Assembly (NCBI GenBank): GCA_032207245.1
Contig: CM063510.1
Coordinates: 51,976,618-52,040,617, forward strand
Direction: 5' to 3'
Length of the DNA: 64,000 nucleotides
Origin: Pardosa pseudoannulata
Taxonomy: Eukaryota; Arthropoda; Arachnida; Araneae; Lycosidae
Below the pieces are notes generated by a model. The model ran no database searches, had not been told where the DNA came from, and was given only the letters and a program-made list of their open reading frames with translations. The translations under genes were made by a program, and so were the position numbers. The number at the start of each line of letters is the position of its first letter. Position 1 is the first letter of the stretch. Positions 1 to 11,459 of the stretch are shown here, in pieces.

Positions 1-2199
1 TTTAGTATCTTTTTAGTACGTGTTAATTTAAAGAATCACAAAGTGCATATTATATTCTAATATTTAACGTATGTAAATTTGTTTATAGAAAAAAAAATTG
101 TTGTTGCAATCTTTGAAAACCGTAATTTTTACTTAAATCAGGTATCTTTAATATTTACTAGATTAATAACAAGAAAAGAAAAAAGGTCTCATAAAGAAAA
201 ACATTATCGATCATGAAAAATGCTTTTGCAAATGAAAAAATATTTTAGCAATCTGTCTTTTTTAAACTTATAAAATGAGAGTCAAATTTCTTTGAAGATA
301 AAACACCTACTTTGGTTTTGCAACGAATTATATCGATTAGCATTAAAGCTTCTGTGTTCAGAAAAAAAAACTGAATTTTCCATCTGAAGTTCGACTTTCT
401 TCGCTCATAAAAAGATGCATAATTAAATTTATCGGGGGTCTTACGATACAATGAAAAAGAAAAATCTAATATCTGTCTCCAATATTTGGTTCCTTAAATG
501 GAATATTTTTTTTTAAACTTTCAAGTTTTAGGTTCTGAAAGGCTAACGTGAATTGCTTTTGTTCCCAGAGGTACTCTCATATTCCATGAATGATTTAACA
601 GAAATTTTTTTATATATGTGAAAAGAAATACAAAAAATACCTCTGCATAAATTTCAATTAAAAGTTTCATATCAAGAGGGAGTTATGAAAACAATCTATT
701 AAATATTATTAAACGTCTTTTAATAGTATGAATGTTAAAGGAATATAAGCTGAGATTTAAATTTTTAATATATTCTATAACAACATATGGCAGTATAAAA
801 ATTATTATTATTTACAGAAGGAAAAGTTGTTCGAATTCAAGCTAATATTGAATAATATGTAAATTTAAAATAAGAAAAAAGAATTTCATCTTTGATCTTT
901 GGAAATGTAATTTAATCCTTATTTTAATGTAAGGTCTGCTTTCTTGACTATTTCTAATAAAATATAAATATAAAATATCTCTTGTACGTCAGAGGAAGAA
1001 TTTTATTTCATTCATCGAAGAGGATGTTTTTGTGAAAGGATAAAATATTTTAACAACACTTTTTTAAACTAAAAACAAGAGACGAATTTTGACGTTTAAA
1101 TAGCTTCTTTTGGTCTTGAAACATATTAAATCGTTTGCTATTGATGCTACTCTGCTTAGAAAAATACCAATTGAAAAAATATGTCGTCTGAAGATCGACC
1201 TCCTGCATTTAATAAAAAGATTCATAATTAAATTTATCTCAGGTCTTACGATACAATGAAAAGGAAAAATCTAATATCTGTCTCCAATATTTGGTTTCTT
1301 TAATGGAATATTTGTTTAACTGTGAAGTTTTAGGTTCTAAAAGGCTAGCGTGAATTTCTTTTGTTCCCAAAGGTACTCTCATATTCCATGAAAGATTTAA
1401 GAAAAAAGTTTTCATATACATAAAAATGGAATGCGAAAAATACATCTGCATAAATTTCAATTAAACGTTTCATTTCAACAGGGAAAACAATCTATTAAAT
1501 ATTATTAAACGTCATTTAATAGTATGAATACTAAAGGAATATAACCTGAAATTTAAATTTTTAATATATGCTATAACAACATATGGCAGTATAAAAAAGA
1601 TATTATTTATTTACAGATAAGTTGCTCTAGTTCAAGCTACTATTGAATAATAAGTAAATTTAAAATAAGAAAAAAGTTCATATTTGATCTTTGAATATGT
1701 AATTTAATCCTTATTTTAATGTGAGGTCTGCTTTCTTGACTATTTCTAATAAAATATAAATATAAAATGTCTCTTGTGTGTGAGAGGAAAAATTTGATTT
1801 CACTGATTGAAAAGGATGCTTTTGTTAAAGGATAAAAATATTTTAACAACACTTTTATAAACTATAAATGAGAAGCGAATTTTGACGTTTAACTATCAAC
1901 TTTTGGTCTTGAAACATATTAAACCGTTTGCTATTGATGCTACTCTACTTAGAAAAATACCAATGGAAAAAAAATTGTAGTCTGAAGATCGACCTCCTGC
2001 ATTGAATAAAAAGATGCATAATTAAATTTATCTAGGTTTTTGAGATACAATGAAAAGGAAAAATCTAATATCAGACTCCAATATTTGGTTCCTTTAATGG
2101 AATATTATTTTAACTTTGATATTTTACGTTCTAAAAGGCTGGCGTGAATTTCTTTTGTTCCCAGAGGTACTCTCATATTCCATGAAAGATTTAACAAAA

Positions 2200-2377
<178 letters not shown>

Positions 2378-2531
2378 TGAAAAAGAAATGCAAAAATACT
2401 TCTCCATAAATTTCAATTAAGTTCCATATCAAGAGGAAGTTATAAAAACAATCTATTTATTTAATAATATTAAACGTCATTTAATAGTACGAATTCTAAA
2501 GGAATGTAATCTATTTAAATTCTTTATATAT

Positions 2532-3063
2532 TGTGACTCCTTCAATGTTCTTTAGTCAAGAGTAAAGTGAAGAAGGATCACAGACATAACAGAATTGGAA
2601 ATCACTTTTATTTCTGGAGTAAATATCGGCTAAAAAAAAGAGGAGATTCTAATATCCGAAAACATTTCGAAATGTAAAGGATGTTGCTTGGATAACATAT
2701 CCATGATGATCACAGTCGTAGAAAAAAGAATTAAATATTCCCACACGATGGGGAGGCCTTTCCAGGGTGCAACGCGAACCCAAACTATCTCTCGTTCGGT
2801 GTCCGAGACCCTGCCGTTCCTTACATGAGCGGACGTTACGAGTCTCCTGAGTGTAATTGATAAAAAGCTGGATCCGGTCAAAAGTCGCATAAGCTTCGCA
2901 CGAGATCAAAACATCTACGTAAAAAATGTCGAAAATCTCCGAGTCGCAAAATTCTAGGCTTTTTATACCTGATGTATCAGCTACGGTCCCAGTTACCTGA
3001 GAAATCCAGTTAAGGTTACAGCTGAACAAAGCGTTAGATTTCTGAACCAAGGGGGTCTTCACA
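2532..3063 (-). mobile_element. Solo LTR of an LTR retrotransposon
   Basis: This 532-bp segment begins TGTGACTCC and ends TCTTCACA, so it has TG...CA ends with a TGTGA/TCACA inverted terminus. ATAT flanks both sides (2528-2531 and 3064-3067), a 4-bp target duplication. It interrupts array A: the sister-unit sequence resumes at once after it with 'atatgctataacaac'. On the minus strand there is a TATA-box-like GGTATAAAAAG (2969-2959) and an AATAAA poly(A) signal (2612-2607) in the right order for U3-R-U5. GC content is clearly above the surroundings. A 4-bp duplication is usual for some Gypsy lineages, but the superfamily cannot be fixed without internal sequence. No second LTR, gag or pol is present, as expected after LTR-LTR recombination. 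An incidental 137-codon minus-strand frame spans most of it. Confidence 0.8.
2959..2969 (-). promoter_or_regulatory. Putative TATA box of the solo LTR
   Basis: The minus strand reads GGTATAAAAAG about 100 bp inside the LTR 5' end and about 350 bp before its AATAAA signal, the usual spacing for an LTR promoter. Activity is not known. Confidence 0.5.
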
Positions 3064-4925
3064 ATATGCTATAACAACATATAGCAGTATAAAAAAGATT
3101 ATTATTTACAGAAGGAAAAGTTTCTCTAATTCAAGCTAATATTAAATAAAATGTAAATTTAAAATAAGAAAAAAATCCATCTTGTGATCATTGACAATGT
3201 AATTTAATCTTTATTTTAATTTGAGGTCTGCATTCTTGACTATTTCTAATAAAATATAAATATTAAATACCTTTTGTATGTCAAAGGAAAAATTTGATTT
3301 CATTATTCGAAGAGAATGCTTTTGTTAACGGATAAAAATATTTTAACATTTTTTAAAACTATAAATGAGAGGCGAATTTTGACGTTTAAATAGCTACTTT
3401 TGGTATTGAAACATATTAAATCGTTTACTATTGATGCTACTCTGCTTAGAAAAATACCAATAGAAAAAAATATCATTTGAAGATCGACCTCCTGCATTGA
3501 ATAAAAAGATGCATAATTAAATTTATCTCGGGTCTAAATCGGGTCTAAAGGAAAAATCTAATATTTGTCTCCAATATTTGGTTTCTTTAATGGAATATTT
3601 TTTTTAAACTTTGAAGTTTCAGGTTCTAAAAGGTTGGTGTGAATTGCTTTTGTTCCCAGAGGTACTCTCATATTCCATGAAATATTTAACAAAAAAGTGT
3701 TTATATATATGAAATGGAATGCAAAAAATACCACTGTATGGATTTCAATTAAAAGTTTCACATAAAGAGGGAGTTATGAAAATAATCTATTAAATATTAT
3801 TAAACATCTTTTAATAGTCTTTTAAAGGAATATAAGCTTTGATTTAAATTTTTAATATATGCTATAACAACATATAAAAAAGATTATTATTTACAGAAGG
3901 AAAAGTTTCTCTAATTCAAGCTAATATTGAATAATATGTAAATTTAAAATAAGAAAAAAATTTCATATTTGATCTTTGGAAATGTAATTTAATCCTTATT
4001 TTAATGTGAGGTCTGTTTTCTTGACTATTTCTAATAAAATATAAATATAAAATGACTCTTGTATGTCAGAGAAAAATTTGATTTCATTGATCAAAGAGAA
4101 TGTTTTTGTTAACGGATAAAAATATTTTAACAACACTTTTTTAAACCATAAATGAGAGGAGAATTTTGACTTTTAAATAGCTACTATTGTTATTGAAACA
4201 TATTAATTCGTTTGCTGTTGTTGCTACTCTGCTTAGAAAAATACCAATAGAAAAAATTATCGTTTGAAGATCGATCTCCTGCATTGAATAAAAAGATGCG
4301 TAATTAAATTTTCCTTGGTTCTTGTGATACAATAAAAATATATATGAAATGTTATTTCTGTCTCTAATATTTGGTTTTTTGAATGTAATATCTTTATCTT
4401 CTACATGTTAGAATATATAAAGAGCTAAAGTGAATTGCTTTTGTTACCAAAGGTTCTCTCATATGTTTTATAAAAGAATTTTTTTTCAAATTTATTTTTG
4501 TATGGAACAGGAGAGCAAAAAGAATTATTTTCTATAAATTCCAATTCAAAAATGTTATATGTGAAGCAGAAATTGTGTTTTCAAATATCATTCAATATTA
4601 CAAATGATAGGGGATATAAATTAAGATTTGAAATTTCACTGTATGATACGACTAAATATGTGAGAATAAAAGTCATTTATGCATTTTAAATGGCAAATGT
4701 TTTTATTCAGGCTGATATTCAACAGATGTAAATATATTCAAAAACAATTTTTTTCACTCTGAAAAAAATTTAATTTGTTTATGTGAGGTCTGTTTTATTT
4801 AATATTTATATAAGAAAAGGGGAAAATATTATATGTATAAATAACGAAAGATTCGATTTCATTGATCGAGAAGTATGTTTTAGTTGTATATGAATAAAAA
4901 TAATTTAACAAGGTACCCTTTTTAA

Positions 4926-5773
4926 CCCATACTGTACCACACCAACTAAATATTTCTGTAAGTTATTAAAACTTAATCCATATCATTAATATGGTGTAAC
5001 TAAGTTATAAAACTAAAATTTTGAAAAAATATTTTTAATTTTTTATGTAATTGGCTGTTTTATAAATAGGACAACGGTCCATTACACTACTAAAACTTAA
5101 CAAATATCACTTACATTGCATTAGGCTAATCCATAGATGAAATTTGGGGAAACATTCGAAACAAAGTCCAACATTACATTTTAACCAAACTGTTGTAGGC
5201 TTTCTGTTGCAGTTATTGAACTGGCAGTAAGAGAATAAGTTTATCTTGCAAAAATTTCCAGTTTTCTGAATAGAATAGACATCTATTTACCCCTTGTTGT
5301 ATCCAGGTGTGTGAACAGGTGTTTGAACTGGTTTTCATTGAAAGATAAGAAAAGAATGTGTGCTATCAATCCAATATCGAATTCATAAAAAAATGATCAG
5401 GATTGTAGTATCGTCTTAATTTTAGGGGACCTTTTTATACTTACAAAATACACATGTAAAATATATTTTTCAACAAAAACTTTCAACTATATTATTAGCA
5501 CTGTTTTTAAACTAAAAGTAACCTCCACAATATTTAAATAATAATAATAATAAATATAAATTTAAAGATTAAAAAATGACAATTTTTAAGAGGTTGCTGA
5601 AAATAAATTTTACAATACAATATAATTTGATTTCTCAGTTTTTTTGTTACTATGCTAAAGTGTGTCTATTTTAAAGGTGTTAAAATAGAATCCACTCAGA
5701 AAATATTTATAACTTTGTTATTAAATGGAATTTTATTTGTTGTCCTGTTTATAGGACAGAGGTCCAATATGGG
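4926..5773 (-). mobile_element. piggyBac-like element, internally deleted
   Basis: TTAA flanks both ends (4922-4925 and 5774-5777). The ends are inverted repeats: CCCATACTGTACC at the left and, read inward from the right, CCCATATTGGACC. Sister units of array A show the uninterrupted site (cttttttaaactataaatgag), and the unit resumes after the element with 'ttaaactataattgattagc'. At 848 bp it is far too short for a full piggyBac transposase. It keeps part of the C-terminal cysteine-rich region on the minus strand (separate entry). Ends, target site and coding remnant agree on the assignment. Confidence 0.8.
5131..5238 (-). pseudogene. piggyBac transposase remnant, C-terminal cysteine-rich domain
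   Basis: The minus strand reads through a cysteine-patterned peptide with YCQFNNCNRK, then KCNVGLCFECFPKFH. The spacing of the cysteines and the final histidine matches the C-terminal zinc-binding domain of piggyBac transposases, which in the family contacts the transposon ends. The catalytic DDD core and N-terminus are missing. It lies inside a TTAA-flanked element, which supports the call independently. It cannot be active alone. Confidence 0.65.
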
Positions 5774-6334
5774 TTAAACTATAATTGATTAGCGAATTTC
5801 TTTAAAGATAAAACTCTTAGTGTTGGTTTATGTAACAAATTCAATCTATTAACTATGATGCTTCTGTGCTTATAAAAATACCAATGGCAAATGAATTTGC
5901 CCTCCAAAGATAAATCTTCTTTTTTGATCAAAATATGCGTAGATAAATTTATCTCAGTTCTTCTGACACAATGAAAAGTACAAATATGAAGTCTGTCTCT
6001 AATATTTGATATTTGTCTGTCTTTATATCCTTGAATTGAATATGCTTTGCATTAGATGTTTTGGGTTTTAAAAGGCTAAAGTGGATTCCTTTTGTTTCCA
6101 AAGGTGCTTTTCTATTCGTTGGAATTTTTCTTTTTGTTTTAATTGCTTTTATCTACAGTCTGTTTTATAAGAGCGTGTCGTCTATTTCTCTGAAAATACA
6201 AACTAATTAGTTAAAAACACATTTGTACTGAGTAGTATATATATTAAACTGAAATGCATTTCACTTAATAAGTTGTCCAGTTCCCATTATTATCGATTAT
6301 GAAAGAATCACTTTATCATTCTATTTTGATGTTG

Positions 6335-6524
6335 AGTGGCGTTTACCCCATTCCGGTAGGTCGTCAACATTCTGTACCACTTTAAAACGTGCTATCCACT
6401 TCTTGACGAACGACTCCGACTTTCTCATGTACCGGGCTGCTCAAGATGCACAAGACATTTTTGGTTATTTTGGACAGTTAGACAGAAACACTGCCTCCAA
6501 CCGGCTCGCATACGCGACACTCAT
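6335..6524 (-). pseudogene. Tc1/mariner-type transposase, N-terminal HTH fragment
   Basis: One minus-strand frame starting at the ATG at 6524 gives MSVAYASRLEAVFLS, two stops, then AARYMRKSESFVKKWIARFK and NVDDLPEWGKR. The pattern (residues like RYM-KS-SFV-KW-ARF followed by NVDDLP) is typical of the helix-turn-helix DNA-binding part of Tc1-like transposases. About 63 codons stay in one frame apart from the two internal stops, so it decayed by substitution rather than frameshift. No DDE catalytic region follows, so the copy is truncated. It lies in a stretch that interrupts array A between about 6.2 and 7.4 kb. I could not identify terminal repeats. Confidence 0.6.
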
Positions 6525-7420
6525 TTTGGAATTGTTGATTTAAACAGAGCAAAACAAAGCGAATAAAGAATATAACCATAAAGCATTATCCTCTAATGTT
6601 TGAAGAACACGTGCAATTAAGCCGGTATCTGCGCAGAATCTATTGACAAAGTTATGAGCGACACGTTCTTATGGAACAGACTGTATGTAACAAGAAAGAA
6701 AACAGAAATATTTAGACATAAATTGCAATTTAAATATATAATATCAGGCACAAGTTGGTTATAAGATGAGGCCGACAAGCGTAGGCCAGCCGCATGTATA
6801 ATGGAGTACTCGTAAGAAGTACAAAATTGGGAAAAAAATAATTCTTCCTGCTGAAGTTTGTTTATTTTGAATTTAAATAGAGATGTAAATAGAATATAAA
6901 ATGAATTTTAGGCTATGATGCCTAAGGGACCACACTCGGTCGGAGATATGCCAAACTTGGCGTCTTGATGAAAAACAGAAATGGTGCAAAATTTGTGCAG
7001 AAGATTCTAAGCTCCACACTCCTTCTCCGTTGTTCTCTGTCCGACGTGGCCTGCAGATCTTTTCAAAAAGTTCGTTGAACAGCGATGCCTTGCCGAAGCA
7101 GGCTACTCCACGGTTATCAACTTGACCATTGGGGTCGAAGAGGGTCACTCACTTCGCTTTCGCCTCTAAGTCAGTTTCGAGCTGGCGTTGTTGAATTGTA
7201 AGTCTTTGTTACATTTTCCTTCTGTAAGCGAAAAAATTCACTTAAAGATGAATTGTTTGCACCACTGGAACAGTTATTAACTTCTTTTGCTGTTGGAAAT
7301 TAAATTTTGTTCAAAAAGTACGATTGCTAAATTAAAATTTGAATTTTTATTCTATGTAAGTACTACATATGTGAATAAAAACATTATATATGCGTTACAA
7401 GGAAATTTGTTTTAATTTCG
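6525..7420. other. Interruption of array A, unidentified, GC-richer at 6.9-7.2 kb
   Basis: The anchor spacing 5997-7873 is about 1 kb too long for one unit, so an insertion is implied. Part of it is the Tc1-like fragment. The remainder has moderate GC content and a 91-codon minus-strand frame (6873-7148) that I do not recognise. It may be the rest of the same transposon or a separate insertion. Confidence 0.4.
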
Positions 7421-8159
7421 TCTAACAATAGATGTATGTAAATATCGCCATAAGTACGAAAAGGTATGCAACGTTGCTATCTTTGAAATTGAAATATTAC
7501 CCATAATTTAATGTGAGAGGTCTGTATTATTAATTATTTTTACAAGAACACAAATATGTCTTTTGTAAACCAAAGGAAAGATATTACTTCACTGAACAGG
7601 TAAAATACGCTAGTAATTGAACAAAAAATAGTTTAGCAAGATTTCTTATAAATCTTATAAATGAGAGGTAAATGTCTGTCCAGAAGAAACACCTAATTTT
7701 GGTTTTGCAACGAACTGAATCCATCAGCATTGATGCTTCTGTGTTTTGAAAATACCCAAGAAAAAGAATTCCCTTCCTGAAAGTCAACCTCTTGCTCTGA
7801 TAAAATGACGCGTAATTAAATTTATCTTAGTTCTTGGGGTATTACAGTAAAGACGTAAAATCTAATTTCTGTCTCCAATATTTCGTTCCTTGATCGGAAT
7901 GCTTTTTCTTTCGGGGTTTTCTGTTATACAAAGCTCAAGTGAATTGCTTTTGTTTCCAAAGGTTCTCTGGTATTAAATGAATTTTGTTTTCAAATATATG
8001 AGAAAGAAAAAGAAAATTAAATCTCTCTCTATATAAAATACAATTTAACATTTTATATTAAGTGGAAGTTATGAAATTAAATGTCATTTAATCGCTATAG
8101 TGATAGAGGATATAATTGAACATTTGAATGTTTAGAGAAAAAAATCATTCACTCTGTAA

Positions 8160-9200
8160 TGCATCCATCTCTGTCGTCCATCTCTGTCGGTGGTCAAGCT
8201 AACTTTTGTTCATTTTAATAATTGAATATGACAGTATTGTTCCCATAACGGTTTTCTTAACGCACGGAGGTATCAAGCGTATCGTTTGTCAACGCACCGA
8301 CAGAGAAAAGGAATTTTGCTTTGATAGAGTCGACCAGGAGCCAAGGGCGCTTCAGCTAGCCCAAGGAAAAGGGTCAAAGAGGAGGGGTGTTGATTTCCCC
8401 TAAACCAAGGTTTCCTGTTTGGGAAAAAAGAAGCAGGAGGGGACTCCCGGTTGAACTCTGAGACAGCAGGTTGATCTAGAGTGATCTCCTCTCTGGATGA
8501 TAGGTTACATCTGCATACACTTTAATGCTTCTTTAAATGTTTCTTTATTGTTAAGTAAATCAACCGTTGTTAAGTTTTAATCATCTACGTCTGATTATTT
8601 CGTCTCCATGTCTGCTTCATTGCACGGGACCCATGCGAAGTCATATCCAAAATGATGAGGGTGTGACGGACTTTCGGAAATAGACATATCGCAACCTCTC
8701 GGCGAGACTAACACACTCATTTTAACCTATCCTTTCTCTAAACATTCCTGCTTAGAGAAAAACGGGTTGAAGCCTGTGTTTTACTCGATTAAATGGCATA
8801 AAAATATGTCGTCGAGAAAGCGCATCGAAAAAGAGGTAAATATGTGACTTTCCAGATTGGAAACCAGTTGCAATGTGAAGAATGAAAGAAGCCCCTATGT
8901 TCTTTCAAAGTTATTCTGAAGATTTTAATCTTAACGTAGTTCTTCAAGATTGATATCGGACGTCTTAATTCATTTTAAAGGAGTGTTAAGAAGTATTACA
9001 TGACCGTGCAATTGAAGACTTCGTATATCCTCCCTCCTGTTTTAGGTAGTGTCATACGAGAGACTGTATTAAACGGCTACTCCTCGTTAGCAACTCCTCC
9101 TGTCCAACCGGGTAGAAGGTGAGGATCACTGACACCACTTTCATCCTTTGCTCAGTCTATCGCTTTAGCGTTGTCATGTGGTGTAACTTTTTGTTACAAT
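8160..9200. other. GC-richer block interrupting array A, possible LTR-type remnant
   Basis: From about 8160 the sequence departs from the array unit. Between 8200 and 8720 it is markedly less A+T-rich than its neighbours, with a G-rich patch near 8370-8450 and a 13-bp direct duplication (tgtcgtccatctc) near 8170-8190. The texture resembles retroelement LTR sequence, but I found no convincing TG...CA ends with a target duplication. A 65-codon plus-strand frame at 8206-8403 is not recognisable. Confidence 0.3.
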
Positions 9201-9566
9201 GGTAAAAATTACTCATTCTTTTTTCAGCATGAAAGTTTCTATAGATTTCCTTTTCCCGTTTCAAAATATTTTCTTTGTCCGCATTATTAATTGCATGTTT
9301 CAGTATTTTGTTTGAAACATCAATTAGAAATATAATGTAATGTTTATTATTGATATGCTTGTTTAACGTTTCATTCCATGAGAAGTTTTATTAGAATATA
9401 TATTGAGGAAAATGACAATAATACATGAGAAAAGACTGACTTTATAGTAGTTAATCGGGAAGTAATCAAAAACACAAACATAGATAAATTACAAGAGGCT
9501 ATCACAAAGATTTGTCATCGAGAATCAGTACGAGTGATTGTATTTTCTTCATTTCTATTTATACTA

Positions 9567-10225
9567 CTAGCATATAGCCCGTCATATGACGGGATCAGAA
9601 AAATTTTTAATTTTCCAGAATTGTAAAGGACCCTATGAGGCAAGCAAATCGATATAATCGATGATTGTATTTAAGATTACCACATATGCACCTAATCTGT
9701 TATTTAAGCCAAATATAAAATAAAAAATTTTACGTAATATGAAAATTTAGTGATAAAATTTATGAGAATAATTTAAATAATTTAAAACAATAATATATGA
9801 TTAATAAGATATGATTTAAATAAGATATGATTAATAAGATATGGTTTAAATAAGATATGATTAATAAGATATGATTTATAAGATATGATTTAAACAAGAT
9901 ATGATTAATAAGATATGATTTAAATAAGATATGATTAAATGAGATGGTTAAAAGAAATGACGTCATAATGCTAGAAAAAATGTTATTTTTACCTATTTAA
10001 TATGTAAAAATTGATAAATTTAATCGCCTGCTCTTAACCGAGGAAAATAAAGTTTGTAATAATGGCATTAAATGTTATAAAAGGGGTGTATTTCGAACTG
10101 TGCTAACCCTAGCTCATCAAGAATAGAATATAGATGTCTCTATCCATTCCTGGTACAACCGCTTCATAAATTCGAGGACAGACGGACAGATAACGTAGGG
10201 ACAGATAACATTATTATATAGGGGA
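9567..10225 (-). mobile_element. Non-autonomous Helitron, copy 1
   Basis: Read on the minus strand, the element starts with TC after a host A (10226) and ends with CTAG before a host T (9566). Eleven bases before the 3' end is a perfect 16-bp palindrome, CCCGTCATATGACGGG (9578-9593). TC start, terminal hairpin, CTRR end and insertion between A and T are the diagnostic Helitron features. At 659 bp it has no Rep/helicase frame. It shares ends and interior with copies at 16.5, 49.9, 51.2 and 51.4 kb. Near its 3' end it still encodes LPHRVL, a trace of the captured fragment described at 50.6 kb. Confidence 0.75.
9793..9938. repeat. Minisatellite inside Helitron copy 1
   Basis: Alternating 12-16 bp units based on agatatgatt(ta)aata are repeated about ten times. 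The other Helitron copies have only one or two such units at this point, so the expansion happened after this copy inserted. Confidence 0.85.
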
Positions 10226-11459
10226 TAAATAAAGATTGTATTGCGATAACGGTTGAGTAAGAGAAAGAAGAAATCTAATACGCAACGTGCTTTATATAAA
10301 AAATTCATCTTTTAAAAATAAAAATTACTTTTTTAGCAGTGTTGTGTAAAAGAAGTAAAATAGAAAATAAGTATATATGCAGTGTAATTCCTATGAGAAT
10401 GGTTTTCATTTTTTAATTTTCTTACTTTATTACCTCTCTTCAATTTTGAATACACTGGGTGATTACAAGAAGTAATAAAAGTTATTCCATGTTTAAGGCG
10501 CACCTTGAATCTATACCTTATATTTCTAAAAAGAAATAAAGTGCTTGTAATACACCAGCAAATTGGTATATAAAAAGAACATTTTCTACATTAGATGCAA
10601 AATGTGTTTTTTCTGGTATCGAAACTCAAATATTCTGTTCGGAGACAAATATTCTGTGCCATAAACGACAAATCATACGATTTATCATCTGAACGACCCG
10701 TTGCGCAGATAAAAAATGAGTAACTTATCTCAATTCCTGACATAAAGTAAAAAGGAAAAATTTAATTTTTGTTTTCAATATTTCGTTTCTATATGAGAAT
10801 ATATTTTTTTCACTGTTTCAGGCTGAAAAAGGCTCAGTTGAATTATTTTTGTTCCCCGGATTTTCTCGTATCTGATGAAGATTCTTTTTAAAAAATCTTT
10901 TATTTCTAAGTAAGAACAAGCATAAAGAAATATTTCTGCATAAATTCCAATTCAAAAATTTTAAAGTAAGCGGTATTGACGAAATTAAATGTCATTCAAT
11001 CATATTGATTCTAGGAAAGTTATAATTTTAATATTCAATATATCATAAGAACATTCTGTATATCACATACTAAAGGCTTTCCTATTCTAATGCCTATTTG
11101 GTTAAACATTTTACAGAAATATGAAGAATTATGTTCCAAAGGGAATTTTAGCATTTTAGCATAAATTTAATGAAAAAAAAAAGGAATTTTTCAAAAACGT
11201 CGGATTTTAACAAAATTGTTATGTAATAATTGAATGTTTTTTCTCCTAATATATTGTTTGACATCACCATGTTTTTTTGAGATAATTATTAGATGTCTAC
11301 TAATTAACATTTTCAGAAAGTGATACATTGATAGAGCATAACTGTCATTAAATAAAAAATGTAGAGTTTGTATTAATTAATATTTTCTGCTTATTTAAAT
11401 ATTTAAAAATTCTTTTTAAATAGCTTTCATCGCTTTTTGAGGCTTTATAAGACGTCATG
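10226..11459. other. Last diverged array-A unit and A+T-rich spacer
   Basis: A diverged array-A unit is recognisable from about 10.7 to 11.05 kb (anchor at 10773, then 'tttgttccccggattttctcg'). The rest is A+T-rich with no supported feature. Confidence 0.5.

Noticed and set aside
1239..1460. Recurring minus-strand frame with RVPLGTK in array A units
   Set aside because: It recurs because the unit is repeated. The frame is broken differently in other units and shows no domain, so coding is not supported.
4498..4689. 63-codon plus-strand frame
   Set aside because: It lies in A+T-rich array sequence and is not conserved in sister units.
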